Origin: Actinopolymorpha pittospori
Lineage (GTDB): Bacteria > Actinomycetota > Actinomycetes > Propionibacteriales > Actinopolymorphaceae
NCBI RefSeq assembly: GCF_014873875.1
Contig: NZ_JADBEM010000001.1
Coordinates: 124,001-188,000 of the forward strand
Reading direction: 5' to 3'
DNA length: 64,000 bases
Shown: one piece after another, positions 17,581 through 25,651 of the stretch
Layout of the letters: the number at the start of each line of letters is the position of its first letter
Numbering within the stretch: position 1 is the first letter of the stretch
Made by a program: the position numbers and the translations under genes
The notes under the pieces: generated by a model
Seen by the model: the letters and a program-made list of their open reading frames with translations, nothing else
Database searches by the model: none
Told to the model about the DNA's origin: nothing

Positions 17581-18579
17581 ATGCGCACCGTGAAACTCGG
17601 CGACACCGGACTCGAAGTCCCCGCACTCGGCCTCGGGTGCGCCGGGCTCAGCGAGCTCTACGGCCCGACCCGCCCGGAGGAGGCCCTCGCCACGCTGCGC
17701 ACAGCCGCCGAACTCGACATGACCTTCCTGGACACCTCTGACTACTACGGCATCGACTTCGCCAACGAGCGCCTGATCGGCGAGTTCCTCGCGCAGGACG
17801 GGGGCCAGCGGCGCAGGTTCAGCGTCGCCACCAAGTTCGGGGCCGTCCGCGCACCCGGGACCGGCGAACTCACAGGGGTGCGCAGCGACCCCGCCTACGT
17901 CCGCACCGCGTGCGAGGCCAGCCTGCGCCGCCTGGGCACCGACTACATCGATCTCTACTATCTGCACCACCCCGACTTCATCACTCCCATCGAGGAGACC
18001 GTCGGGGCCATGGCCGAACTCGTCGCCGCCGGTAAGGTCCGCCACCTGGGCCTGTCCAACGTGTCCGCGGCGCAGCTGCGCGCCGGCCATCAGGCGCACC
18101 CCATCACGGCCGTGCAGAACGAGTGGTCGCTGTTCACCCGCGAGTACGAGGATTCGGTGGTGCCGGTCTGCGCCGAGCTGGGCATCGGCTTCGTCGCCTA
18201 CTCGCCCTTCAGCCGTGGCTTCCTGACCGGACGCCACACCTCAACCGACGGGTTGGCCGAGGATGACCTCCGACGCAGCATGCCTCGCTTCGACACCTCC
18301 AACGCCCAGCACAACGCCGCCCTGCTGGCACCGATCCGCCGCATCGCCGAAGCCCGCGGAACGACCATGGCCCAGATCGCCCTCGCCTGGCTGCTCCAAC
18401 GCCCGGACGCGCACGGCATCGCCGTCGTCCCGATCCCCGGCACCCGCAGCCCCGCCCGGCTACGGGAGAACGCGAACGCTCTCGACCTCACCTTGACCGA
18501 CGACGAACTCTCCACGCTCGACCCCATCGCGCAGCAGGTCAAGGGGGACCGGATGTCCCCGCCGCCTGATCTCGACTGA
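17581..18579 (+). CDS. Aldo/keto reductase
   Basis: An NADPH-dependent aldo-keto reductase of 332 residues with the TIM-barrel family motifs. The catalytic tetrad is visible as Asp and Tyr in TFLDTSDYYGIDFANERLIG (residues about 48-66), Lys in ATKFG and His in YYLHHPDFITPIEET. The C-terminal NADP-binding segment is VVPIPGTRSPARLRENANAL. It belongs to the AKR13/YakC-like group that reduces aldehydes or ketones. It is controlled by the divergent TetR through operators just upstream and ends without a partner gene, so a stress or detoxification role is likely (inference). Confidence 0.92.
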   Translation: MRTVKLGDTGLEVPALGLGCAGLSELYGPTRPEEALATLRTAAELDMTFLDTSDYYGIDFANERLIGEFLAQDGGQRRRFSVATKFGAVRAPGTGELTGVRSDPAYVRTACEASLRRLGTDYIDLYYLHHPDFITPIEETVGAMAELVAAGKVRHLGLSNVSAAQLRAGHQAHPITAVQNEWSLFTREYEDSVVPVCAELGIGFVAYSPFSRGFLTGRHTSTDGLAEDDLRRSMPRFDTSNAQHNAALLAPIRRIAEARGTTMAQIALAWLLQRPDAHGIAVVPIPGTRSPARLRENANALDLTLTDDELSTLDPIAQQVKGDRMSPPPDLD

Positions 18580-19134
18580 AGCCACGTCGCCGTCGGCGAC
18601 GCGCAGGAGGAGCCGGGTGCTGAGCGCGGCAATCGCCTCGGCCCTGACGATCACCCCCCGATGGCCTCCGGGTCACCCGCTTCTTGCGTTCCCGCCGCGT
18701 TGGGCGAAGCACGCCGACGGCGACCAGGCGGCGCACGGCCCGAATCCTGGCCCGACAGCGCATAAGGAAGGAGGTTGCCAAGGACCCGTCAATGCCACGT
18801 TGATATGAAAGTTGGTTACCGACGCTTGACGGAGTGGACGACCTCTCCGGGCTCACGCGCTGGCTATGGGGTGTAGGTGACCCGAACTCCCGATGAACCT
18901 GTTGATTTTGTCAAGCTGTTGTGGCCCAGGGTTGTCGCTCTGATTTTGCCCAGCGGTCGAGACCAGAGCAGTTGTGACCGTGCGGATCGGGTTGGCCTTA
19001 TCGCTGGTTGAGCAGTCGAGTGTGCTGGTCTCAGCCTTGATCTGACGGCCCTAGGTAGGCTGTCGGCGCGCCGTCGCCAAAGCTGGCGGTGCGTGCCGAC
19101 CGGGCCGAGTGGTCCGTGCATCTGAACAGGACTG
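18580..19134. other. intergenic region with left IS21-type end
   Basis: No gene is supported in these 555 bp. From about 18899 the sequence changes character: TGTTGATTTTGTC, then the IS21-type repeat at 18922-18944, then CTGATTTTGCCCA. The rest, including the leader of the hemE-like gene, shows nothing I can identify. Confidence 0.6.
18922..18944 (+). repeat. left copy of a 23-bp inverted repeat (IS21-type end)
   Basis: A perfect 23-bp match, inverted, to 21708-21730. It begins TGGCCCAGGG and ends TCGCTCTGAT. The flanking GTTG before and TTTGCCCAG after resemble the multiple subterminal repeats of IS21-family ends. Together the two copies bracket 2.8 kb that lacks istA. Confidence 0.85.
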
Positions 19135-20253
19135 GTGAGCGTGGAAGCCGTTGCTCGAGTGGACGCGGATCTGGATCATGTATCCGAGGGGGCGCGGCCG
19201 AAAAAGTTGATGTTGCGTGCGCTCGCGGGTGAGCGTACGGAACGGCCGCCGATCTGGTTGATGCGGCAGGCGGGGCGCTATCTGCCGGAGTACCACGGCG
19301 TTCGGGAAGCCGCCGGCGGCATGGTGGGGTTGTGTAACTCGCCCAAGCACGCGGTGGAAGTCACTTTGCAGCCGCTCCGCCGCTTCCCCTTGGATGCGGC
19401 GATCTTGTTCGCGGATCTGCCGCAGATCGCAGCCGCGTTGGGTCAGACTTTGGACTATCGGGTCGGTGATGGCCCGGTTCTCTCGCCGTCGATCCGTTCC
19501 GGGTCGGACATCACGGAGTTCTTGAGCGCATCCCGCCTCCACGAGAAGTTGGCCCCGATCTACGAGACCGTTCGGCAGCTAACGCTCGCGCTGCCTGACG
19601 AGGTCGCGCTGATCGGCTACGCGGGTGCGCCCTGGACGGTTGCCACATACATGGTCGAGGGACGCGGCGGCGGGAGCTCGGAGCACGCCATCGTGAAACA
19701 GTGGGCGCTGAGCGACCCGGACGGCTTCCAACCCCTGATCGACCTGCTGACCGGGACCATCATCGAGTTCCTGGACCGGCAGATCCAGGCGGGTGCCGAA
19801 GCGATCCAACTGTTCGAGAGCTGGGCAGGTATCCTCCCGGACCCACTGTTCCAGCGCTGGTGCGTGAAGCCGGTCGCCGCCATCGTGGCGGCGCTGAAGG
19901 CCAAGCATCCGGGCGTTCCAATCATCGCGTTCCCGCGCGGGGCCGGGCTGGCCTACGACGGGTTCGCCCAGGCTACGGGCGTGGACTGTGTCGGGCTCGA
20001 CTCGACGGTTCCGCTCGGATGGGCTGCGCAGAAGGTGCAACGCGAACTTGGCCGGTGCGTGCAGGGCAACCTTGATCCACAGCTCTTGGTTGCCGGCGGT
20101 CCGGCGCTGCACTCCGAGACAGATCGCATCCTGCGTAGCCTGGGTGGGGGCCCGTTCGTGTTCAACCTCGGCCACGGCATTGTCAAGACCACCCCTCCCG
20201 AGCACGTGGCGGCCCTTGCCCAGCAGGTGCGCTCCTGGACTGGGGCGCAGTAG
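19135..20253 (+). CDS. hemE: Uroporphyrinogen decarboxylase, proteobacterial type
   Basis: A complete HemE of 372 residues that would decarboxylate uroporphyrinogen III to coproporphyrinogen III. Key residues are present: the Arg of WLMRQAGRYLPEY (about 44), the Asp of DAAILFADL (about 94), the Tyr of GYAGAPWTVATYMVEG and the His of FVFNLGHGI near 345. The wording of these motifs, and the tail VQGNLDPQLLVAGG...TPPEHVAAL, match alphaproteobacterial HemE as I remember it, not the actinobacterial PVWFMRQAGRSLPEYR form. GC3 is visibly lower than in neighbours (many ttg, ggt, gtt). GTG 19135 follows CAGGA. It lies inside IS21-type ends and has no heme neighbours, so it is probably an acquired second copy. 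Confidence 0.9.
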   Translation: MSVEAVARVDADLDHVSEGARPKKLMLRALAGERTERPPIWLMRQAGRYLPEYHGVREAAGGMVGLCNSPKHAVEVTLQPLRRFPLDAAILFADLPQIAAALGQTLDYRVGDGPVLSPSIRSGSDITEFLSASRLHEKLAPIYETVRQLTLALPDEVALIGYAGAPWTVATYMVEGRGGGSSEHAIVKQWALSDPDGFQPLIDLLTGTIIEFLDRQIQAGAEAIQLFESWAGILPDPLFQRWCVKPVAAIVAALKAKHPGVPIIAFPRGAGLAYDGFAQATGVDCVGLDSTVPLGWAAQKVQRELGRCVQGNLDPQLLVAGGPALHSETDRILRSLGGGPFVFNLGHGIVKTTPPEHVAALAQQVRSWTGAQ

Positions 20254-20461
20254 AGAGTTGAGACGTGCCGGCATCGGCTGGCGCGCTGCGCTCAGCACGG
20301 CCTGATCATGGCCGAGGGACGCCGATCCCCTGCCCAGGTGCGGCGGCCCCGGCCAGGCCCGCATGGCTGATCGTTCGCACACAACCCCCAAGAGCCCACA
20401 ACCCTACGGGCCGAGAGTCCCTGACCTGACCAGCGAGGCCGGGCCTAGGTTAGGGAGTGGG

Positions 20462-20743
20462 GTGATCGATGACTTCATACTCAAGCGGCTCGCCGAGGAT
20501 GAGCAGAGCGCGCGGCGCAGGTATCAACAGGACTACAACCCCGTGGATCTCGAACGCGCCCTCGGAACCTGCCGTGCACGCCGTCAGGTCGTTAACATCT
20601 ACCGGATCTTGAAGGACCGGCCACACGGCGACATCTGCCTACTCATGATCTTGGTGATAGCCGAGCTATACGAAGACCATCCCGACTATCAAGAGGAGTG
20701 GCGGCTCGCCCACGCGAAGCTCCCGCACCCAGACGACGTCTAG
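20462..20743 (+). CDS. DUF6221-like small protein
   Basis: A 93-residue protein starting MIDDFILKRLAEDEQSARR and ending with LYEDHPDYQEEWRLAHAKL. DUF6221 proteins, frequent on actinobacterial prophages and integrative elements, start with a similar DD(L/F)..FL..RL.EDE and finish Y..HPDY.EEWRP. The middle has GTCRARRQVVNIYRIL, matching the EV.AKRRIL helix of the family. GTG 20462 is chosen because GGGAG precedes it and the family starts here; an upstream ATG at 20363 has no ribosome site. Function unknown. A strong hairpin follows. Confidence 0.72.
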   Translation: MIDDFILKRLAEDEQSARRRYQQDYNPVDLERALGTCRARRQVVNIYRILKDRPHGDICLLMILVIAELYEDHPDYQEEWRLAHAKLPHPDDV

Positions 20744-20746
20744 AAA

Positions 20747-20782
20747 CAGAAGGCCCCAGGGGGACGATCCCGGGGGCTTCTG
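20747..20782. terminator. bidirectional terminator-like hairpin
   Basis: CAGAAGGCCCC and GGGGGCTTCTG form an 11-bp stem with one mismatch across a 14-nt loop, between the convergent DUF6221 gene and the phage-like fragment. AAA precedes it on the plus strand. It probably ends transcription from both sides. Confidence 0.65.
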
Positions 20783-20784
20783 CG

Positions 20785-21455
20785 TCACAGCGCCAGTGCC
20801 GCCCACTCGCCAGTGTCGGGGTCCTGGATGAAGGCCTTGTCTGCCCCCTGCTTCCGAGCCCACGCCAGGACGAACTCCCAGTCCTGTGCCTGGATGGCGC
20901 CGCCCCACGGGCCGCAGATCCATTGGCACTCCCACCACGGCCCAGGCTTGCCGAACGCGTTGACCAGGGTGAAGGTGAACCCCATGGACCGCTGCGGTCC
21001 CAACGCCGTAGAGATGGTTGCCTGCTCCAGGTCGCCGTCTCCCCGCTGGTTGTAGATCATGACCCGGTTGGTGCTATCGCCGGGCAGTACGGCGTCGACA
21101 GTGATCGAGCCGGCCAGAGGCTCGGCCTCGAGCTGGAGGTCCTTGTAGATCTTCGGCTCGGTGGTCCGAAAGCATCTTCCCGAAGGTGATGAACCCCTCG
21201 GAGACCAGCTCCTCCTCGTCCTGGTACCAGTACGGTGCCGGCGTCTGCACCGGGTAGGCGCCGGAGCTGAAGGCCGCCACGACGCGCCCCCTCCTCGGTG
21301 ACCGTGAGGTCGGAGAAGTAGCCGGCGGCACTGGTCTCCACGTCCTTCGCCCAGGCGAAGCTGCCGTCCGCCAGCTCCTGGCCGGCGTCCACGCGGTAGA
21401 GCACAGCCTTGCTGTCGGTGGTCTGCCAGGCCAGATAGAAGAACCTGTCCCAGGT
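20785..21455 (-). pseudogene. phage structural-like gene remnant, at least two frameshifts
   Basis: Coding sense is in three consecutive minus frames. First comes FYLAWQTTDSKAVLYRVDAG...SAAGYFSDLTVTEE (21455-21290), then VAAFSSGAYPVQTPAPYWYQDEEE...GFITFGKMLSD (to about 21170), then EPKIYKDLQLEAEPLAGSITVDAVLPGD...GPQRSMGFTFTL and a Trp-rich tail ending at 20785. The beta-rich pieces read like an actinophage tail or fibre protein, but I cannot name the family. It is fused in frame to an IstB C-terminus at its 5' side, so the junction was made by IS activity. The Trp-rich tail (GPWWECQWICGPWGG) may be a different gene. Confidence 0.55.
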
Positions 21456-21656
21456 GGTGCCGGTCTCGATGATGGTGCCGTGGAAGGTGAGCCGGTCCAC
21501 GATCGCGGCGCACAGGCGCGGGTCGGTGAAGGTCTTCGCCCATCCCGAGAAGCTCTCGTTGGAACCGATCGCGATCGAGGCCTTCTCCTCCCTCTCGGTA
21601 AGAACCTGGAACAGCAGCTCGGCGCCGCGCCGGTACGCCAACGAGGCCACCCTCAC
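21456..21656 (-). pseudogene. istB: truncated istB (IS21-family ATPase), C-terminal fragment
   Basis: Residues 1-67 of the minus frame, RRGAELLFQVLTEREEKASI then SNESFSGWAKTFTDPRLCAA and IVDRLTFHGTIIETGT, are the C-terminal part of an IstB transposition helper. In intact proteins this region follows the Walker B DE and precedes the end DSYRL. The Walker A and B motifs and all of IstA are missing. The IS21-type end lies only 50-75 bp upstream, so an internal deletion has joined the IS terminus to the end of istB. Confidence 0.85.
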
Positions 21657-21660
21657 CCCT

Positions 21661-21743
21661 GGGCCAAATCAGACCGACACGAACACCCGGAGCGTCGGTT
21701 AGGCCAGATCAGAGCGACAACCCTGGGCCAGATAAGACTGACA
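21661..21743 (-). repeat. right IS21-type end with 23-bp inverted repeat
   Basis: Read on the minus strand from 21743 this runs TGTCAGTCTTATCTGGCC, then the 23-bp repeat shared with 18922-18944 (plus-strand 21708-21730), and then a second related unit GTCGGTCTGATTTGGCCCAG at about 21661-21680. Tandem subterminal units beginning with TGTCA are typical of IS21 family ends. The orientation is inward, matching the left copy. Confidence 0.8.
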
Positions 21744-22262
21744 GCGCTACCTGTTGCGCGCCGCGGTCCAGGTCCGCCCTCGAGGATGACCCGCGTTCCT
21801 CGCTTGCCACGGCGCGGGATCTCCCGTTCCAGCTGCAACTCTCGGACGCGCCTCTGACCACCGACGCATCCATCCGCATCGGACCCGACAGATACAACGC
21901 AAGGGCATCCGCCTCGAACTCACCTGGACGGCCCCCACGGCCATCACGGCCATCGACGCCGCGGTGTCTCGCCGCCAGACCTGAGCCGGCAGAGCGCCGG
22001 CCTCCTTCCGCGAGGTAAGCTTCCCTCAGTACGCCGCTTCGTAGGCGTCCGGCTGTTCGCGTGAACGCGCAGCCGCACAGGTCGAACTCTTCTCACGCAC
22101 GACCGAACTCCCGCGGCCAGGCGATTCGCCCGTTGACCACCCGCACACATCTCCGCGCCACTCGCCGCTGGTCTGTGGTGGTGCCATCACCCATCCCCAC
22201 GGTGCCGATCGTCGACCCCAGGTCGACGGCGTCTGACCCGTCCCGTCCGAAGCGAGGAACCC
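21744..22262 (+). other. gap with a possible decayed coding fragment
   Basis: At about 21800-21985 the plus strand has coding-like sequence in two frames: LPFQLQLSDAPLTTDASIRI and GPDRYN, then after a shift KGIRLELTWTAPTAITAI and DAAVSRRQT to a stop at 21983. I cannot identify the family. The remaining 280 bp before the APH-like gene shows nothing convincing. Confidence 0.3.
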
Positions 22263-23150
22263 TTGAACGATCCAGATGATGTCGACTACACCCGCCGGGT
22301 GGCGTTGGAGGTCAAGGCGGCCCACAGTCTCCAGCTCACAGTTCAGGGCCGCTGCGACAGCGGACTCCAAGGCGGCGCCTGGCACGTGGCTGATCCGGCC
22401 GGCAGGCCCGCGATCCTGAAGTGGAGCCACCCGAGCACGCCATCGAAGGTACGCGAGGTGGCGGAGGTCATCCGCCGCGTTCGAGCCAAGGGGTATCCGA
22501 CCCCGGCCTGGCTGGCCGCCGGTGTCACGCGTGACGGAGTGTCCTACCACGTCCAGGAGTTCGTACCCGGGGACGCATCGACGCCCCTGACGCCGCCCAA
22601 GGTCGAGCTTCTGCTCGACGTCCTCGAACGTCAAGCGAACCTGGATCCAGCCCTCACCCACGACTGGTCGCGACGGGTGGAGATCATGGCGCTCGAGGAT
22701 CCACCGGATGGTCCGCGGCGCGTCGTCCAGCGCCTTGGTGCGCGTGGCCAGGTGCTGCTGGACCACTTCGACCGGCTCCTCGCCGGCTTCGGCACGGTCC
22801 AGCTACCGAGGAGCGACCTGGTTCACGGCGACTTCAACAGCTGCAACATCCTCCTGCGGCATGGCGCGGTGAGCGGCGTGATCGATGTCGAGGCGGTCGG
22901 CCGCGGGACCCGCGCCTTCGACCACGCGTCGCTGCTGCGGGAGGCCTACGTCGAGGGATACGGACCGGAGGTGGCAGGGCTCATCCGGCGAGCCGGTGAA
23001 GCCGTCGCCGGGCCGGGGGTGCTCGCGTTGTGCGCCGCCGCGGCGTCCTTCGACATCGTGGGGTTCAAGCTGAAGCACGAGCCGGACCGCATCGACCAGA
23101 TCCTCGACCGGCTGCACCAGCTCGCCGACGATCTTGCCGAACGCCTGTGA
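22263..23150 (+). CDS. APH-family phosphotransferase
   Basis: A protein-kinase-like phosphotransferase of 295 residues. The N-lobe has the ATP Lys in PAILKWSH near residue 56. The hinge is VQEFVPGD. The catalytic loop is DLVHGDFNSCNILL near 188, with the Brenner Asp and Asn, and the metal-binding Asp is GVIDVEAVGRGTRAFDHA. The family includes aminoglycoside and macrolide kinases and small-molecule kinases, and the substrate cannot be deduced. The TTG start at 22263 has GAGGAA 4 nt upstream; no better start is in frame. It is a single-gene unit followed by a hairpin, and is probably a resistance or metabolic kinase. Confidence 0.83.
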   Translation: MNDPDDVDYTRRVALEVKAAHSLQLTVQGRCDSGLQGGAWHVADPAGRPAILKWSHPSTPSKVREVAEVIRRVRAKGYPTPAWLAAGVTRDGVSYHVQEFVPGDASTPLTPPKVELLLDVLERQANLDPALTHDWSRRVEIMALEDPPDGPRRVVQRLGARGQVLLDHFDRLLAGFGTVQLPRSDLVHGDFNSCNILLRHGAVSGVIDVEAVGRGTRAFDHASLLREAYVEGYGPEVAGLIRRAGEAVAGPGVLALCAAAASFDIVGFKLKHEPDRIDQILDRLHQLADDLAERL

Positions 23151-23152
23151 CA

Positions 23153-23171
23153 GCGCGGCGATTCGCCGCGC
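23153..23171 (+). terminator. hairpin after the APH-like gene
   Basis: GCGCGGCGATTCGCCGCGC is a near-perfect dyad three bases after the stop at 23150. It lacks a U tract, which is usual in high-GC actinomycetes. Confidence 0.5.
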
Positions 23172-23200
23172 ATCGAGGGTCGGTCCACTTCCGCGAGATC
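23162..23200. repeat. 39-bp dispersed repeat, copy A
   Basis: Matches 45138-45176 at 36 of 39 positions in the same orientation. It starts TTCGCCGCGCATCGAG and ends CTTCCGCGAGATC. It overlaps the end of the hairpin. All three differences would change amino acids if the minus strand were coding, so a nucleic-acid-level repeat is more likely. Confidence 0.65.
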
Positions 23201-23751
23201 GGTCTCGGTGAGGTGATGCCTCTCGTGGTTACACGCGACGTCCGCATGTACGACGCTCCCGGCGAGATCCCACCGTCGCGGTAGCGCGCCAGATCGCGTC
23301 GCCCGACGCACGCGTGCTCTTCACGAGCATGGGCTCAATCGGGCCTACGGATACGCACGGCGGACCTCGGGTTATGCGGTATGACCGCGTCACCGTACGG
23401 TGCAGCTCACCCCGGCGCTCCCAGCGGTCTGACAGAACCACACCGAGGGGACGGGGTCTCCCGCTGCCAGTCACGCGTCAACAAGCGGGGCGTACCACGG
23501 GCTGCGCGTCCAAACCATCTGCACCCGCCCGGCGGTGCGGGACACCGCCCCGACCTCCGCCACCTGCGCCACGCCCGGCGATCCGCTTATCGGCTTGGCG
23601 TAGGCGGCCTCCGCGCTCAGGGTGCAGCCCCATCGCTCTCGTCAAGGGGTCGTCTGCTTGGCGTCCCCTGGCGCGTGGCAGGTGTGAACTTCGTATCTGA
23701 GGCTGCCTGGGCAAGCATTCAGCGGCAAGGGCGATGACCGATGGGGCAGGC
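23201..23751. other. gap without a recognisable gene
   Basis: These 550 bp have open frames on both strands but no family motif, no convincing ribosome site and no consistent codon bias. Some stretches may be decayed coding DNA. I see no hairpin or repeat beyond copy A. Confidence 0.4.
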
Positions 23752-24369
23752 CTAGAACCTCGGGCTGGCGACGAGCATGACGGCGTGGACGGCTTGGCTG
23801 ATGCGGTTCGCGGCCTGTTCGGGGTTGGGTTGGCCGGCGTCGAGCCAGGCGATGACGGCTTCGATGGTGAGGGTTGGAATCAGACTTGAGGCCCAGTCCA
23901 GCCAGGGGCCTGAAGGAATGGTTTTGGCCAGGTTGCGGCGGGCGGTCTCGCGCGCGGTCGTGGTGAGGGCACCTGTCAGGTCGCGGAACTCGTTCTCGCG
24001 GGCGGCATAGCGGAACAGCAGCCGGAAGCCGTCCGGCTCAGCGGCGGCGGCGCGCACCAGGGCAGGGATGGCTTCCTCGCCGAAGTCATCGGTGCCGGTT
24101 GCCTCAGCCAGGCGAGTGCAGGCCCGGTCCAGCACGGCCCGATAGAGATCGGCCTTGGAGTCGAAGTGCCGATACAGCATGGCCTGGGTCAGGTTCGCTT
24201 CGGCGGCGATGTCCTCAAGCCCCGCTTCGGCGTAGCCAGCGCGGGCGAAGGCGCGGGTGGCAGCGTCGAGGATCTGTTCGCGCCGCTCGGCCCGGCGCAT
24301 CCGGCGTACCGGCGCCGATGGAGGTCCGGCGCCGACCTGCCGGGATGTGCCGGGGCTTTGCTCCTTCAT
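23752..24369 (-). CDS. TetR-family regulator
   Basis: A 205-residue TetR regulator. The helix-turn-helix is RREQILDAATRAFARAGYAEAGLEDIAAEANLTQAMLYRHFDSKADLY at about 28-75. The ligand domain is FGEEAIPALVRAAAAEPDGF followed by RLLFRYAARENEF. ATG at 24369 has GAGGCGGG just upstream; the longer open frame is rejected because it crosses the operator and the P450 start. It is divergent from a P450-methyltransferase pair with a 22-bp imperfect palindrome in between, so it probably represses both units. Confidence 0.9.
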   Translation of the reverse strand: MKEQSPGTSRQVGAGPPSAPVRRMRRAERREQILDAATRAFARAGYAEAGLEDIAAEANLTQAMLYRHFDSKADLYRAVLDRACTRLAEATGTDDFGEEAIPALVRAAAAEPDGFRLLFRYAARENEFRDLTGALTTTARETARRNLAKTIPSGPWLDWASSLIPTLTIEAVIAWLDAGQPNPEQAANRISQAVHAVMLVASPRF

Positions 24370-24380
24370 CCCGCCTCCTC

Positions 24381-24402
24381 TTGTAGAAGTCTGCTTATAC
24401 AA
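24381..24402. promoter_or_regulatory. 22-bp TetR operator candidate
   Basis: Half-sites TTGTAGAAG and CTTATACAA are palindromic at 16 of 22 positions, with AAG/CTT and TTGTA/TACAA conserved. It sits 12 bp from the TetR start and 56 bp from the P450 start in an AT-rich island. Its size and position are those of a TetR-family operator. Confidence 0.75.
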
Positions 24403-24457
24403 ATATGGTAATACATGAGTGAATATACAAGCCCGGTGCCTACTCCTGGGGGAAGCC

Positions 24458-25651
24458 GTGTCCGATTCTGTACGACTGCCGTTCGAGCAGCCTGATCCGA
24501 TGCGACCCGCGCCTGCGCTGCGTGAGTTGCAGGCGCAAGCCTCCGTCCACGCGGTCCGTACCGCGGTCGGCGATCCGGCTTGGCTGGTGACGGGGCATGA
24601 GGAGGTACGCCGACTTCTGGATGACGACCGTCTCGGCCGCGCCCACCGCGAGCCCGAACGTGCTTCGCGTGCGGGTGAGTCGGCTCTGTTCGGCGGTCCG
24701 CTGGGCAACTTCGACACCGAGCAAGCCGACCATCGCCGGATGCGGTCGCTGCTGCAGCCGCACTTCTCGCCCAGGCGCATGCGCGCTCTGCGCGCCCGAG
24801 TCGAGACCCTTACAGCGAACCTGCTGAACGAGCTCGCCGCCGGCGGGCCGCCAGCCGACCTGCACGCCGCTTTGGCGGTGCCGCTGCCGATCGCGGTCAT
24901 CTGCGAACTGCTCGGCGTGCCCTACGAGGACCGGGCACAGTTCCGCGCCCTGACGCAGGCCGCCGCCGATATCACTGACCGGGCTCGCTCGGAGTGGGGG
25001 TTGGCCGAGCTGTTCGACTACGGCATGCAACTGGTCGCGCGTAAGCGCGCCGAAGGTCGGCTTGGCGACGATCAGGATCCTGACGTGATCTCTCGGTTGG
25101 TCGCGACCGAGGGTGTGAGCGATGGGGAGTCTGCGGCGATGGGCATGTTCCTGCTGTTCGCCGGGCACGAGACCACGGTCGTAGCCATCGGGACGGGTGC
25201 GTTGTGGCTGCTGGCCAACCCGGAGCAGTGGGAGAGGCTGGTGAACGAACCGTCTCGGATCGACGCAGTGGTGGAGGAGATCCTGCGCGCGCCGATGCTT
25301 GGAGGAAACGGCATTCCTCGCTACGCGCGTACCGACCTGGAGATTGCGGACGTACAGGTGCGGGCTGGCGATCTGGTGCTGCTGGACACTGGCGCAGCCA
25401 ACCACGACCCGAGCGTGTACGTCGAGCCCGACCGGTTCGACATCCTCCGCCCACCGGTGCCGCATCTGACCTTCGGGCACGGCGCGCGCTACTGCATCGG
25501 CGCGCCACTTGCCCGCATCGAGCTGCAGGTGGTCTTCGCCCAGCTCGCTGCCCGCTTCCCCACCCTGAAGTTGGCCTGCGAGGCGAAGGATCTGTCGTTC
25601 AACCTGAACGTGCTGACCGGCGGGCTCACCGCGCTGCCGGTCACCTGGTGA
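24458..25651 (+). CDS. Cytochrome P450 (bacterial class I)
   Basis: A 397-residue P450 monooxygenase. Haem-ligand Cys346 lies in FGHGARYCIGAPLARIEL, the I-helix oxygen-activation motif is LFAGHETTV near 238, and the K-helix ExxR is EEILRAP near 279. Length and soluble N-terminus are as in actinobacterial CYP105/107-like enzymes; the redox partner is not encoded nearby. GTG at 24458 is chosen because GGGGGAA lies 4 nt upstream and PFEQPDPMRPAPALRE is the usual start. The open frame runs to 24419. It is coupled to the downstream methyltransferase by GTGA. Likely substrate class unknown. Confidence 0.92.
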   Translation: MSDSVRLPFEQPDPMRPAPALRELQAQASVHAVRTAVGDPAWLVTGHEEVRRLLDDDRLGRAHREPERASRAGESALFGGPLGNFDTEQADHRRMRSLLQPHFSPRRMRALRARVETLTANLLNELAAGGPPADLHAALAVPLPIAVICELLGVPYEDRAQFRALTQAAADITDRARSEWGLAELFDYGMQLVARKRAEGRLGDDQDPDVISRLVATEGVSDGESAAMGMFLLFAGHETTVVAIGTGALWLLANPEQWERLVNEPSRIDAVVEEILRAPMLGGNGIPRYARTDLEIADVQVRAGDLVLLDTGAANHDPSVYVEPDRFDILRPPVPHLTFGHGARYCIGAPLARIELQVVFAQLAARFPTLKLACEAKDLSFNLNVLTGGLTALPVTW

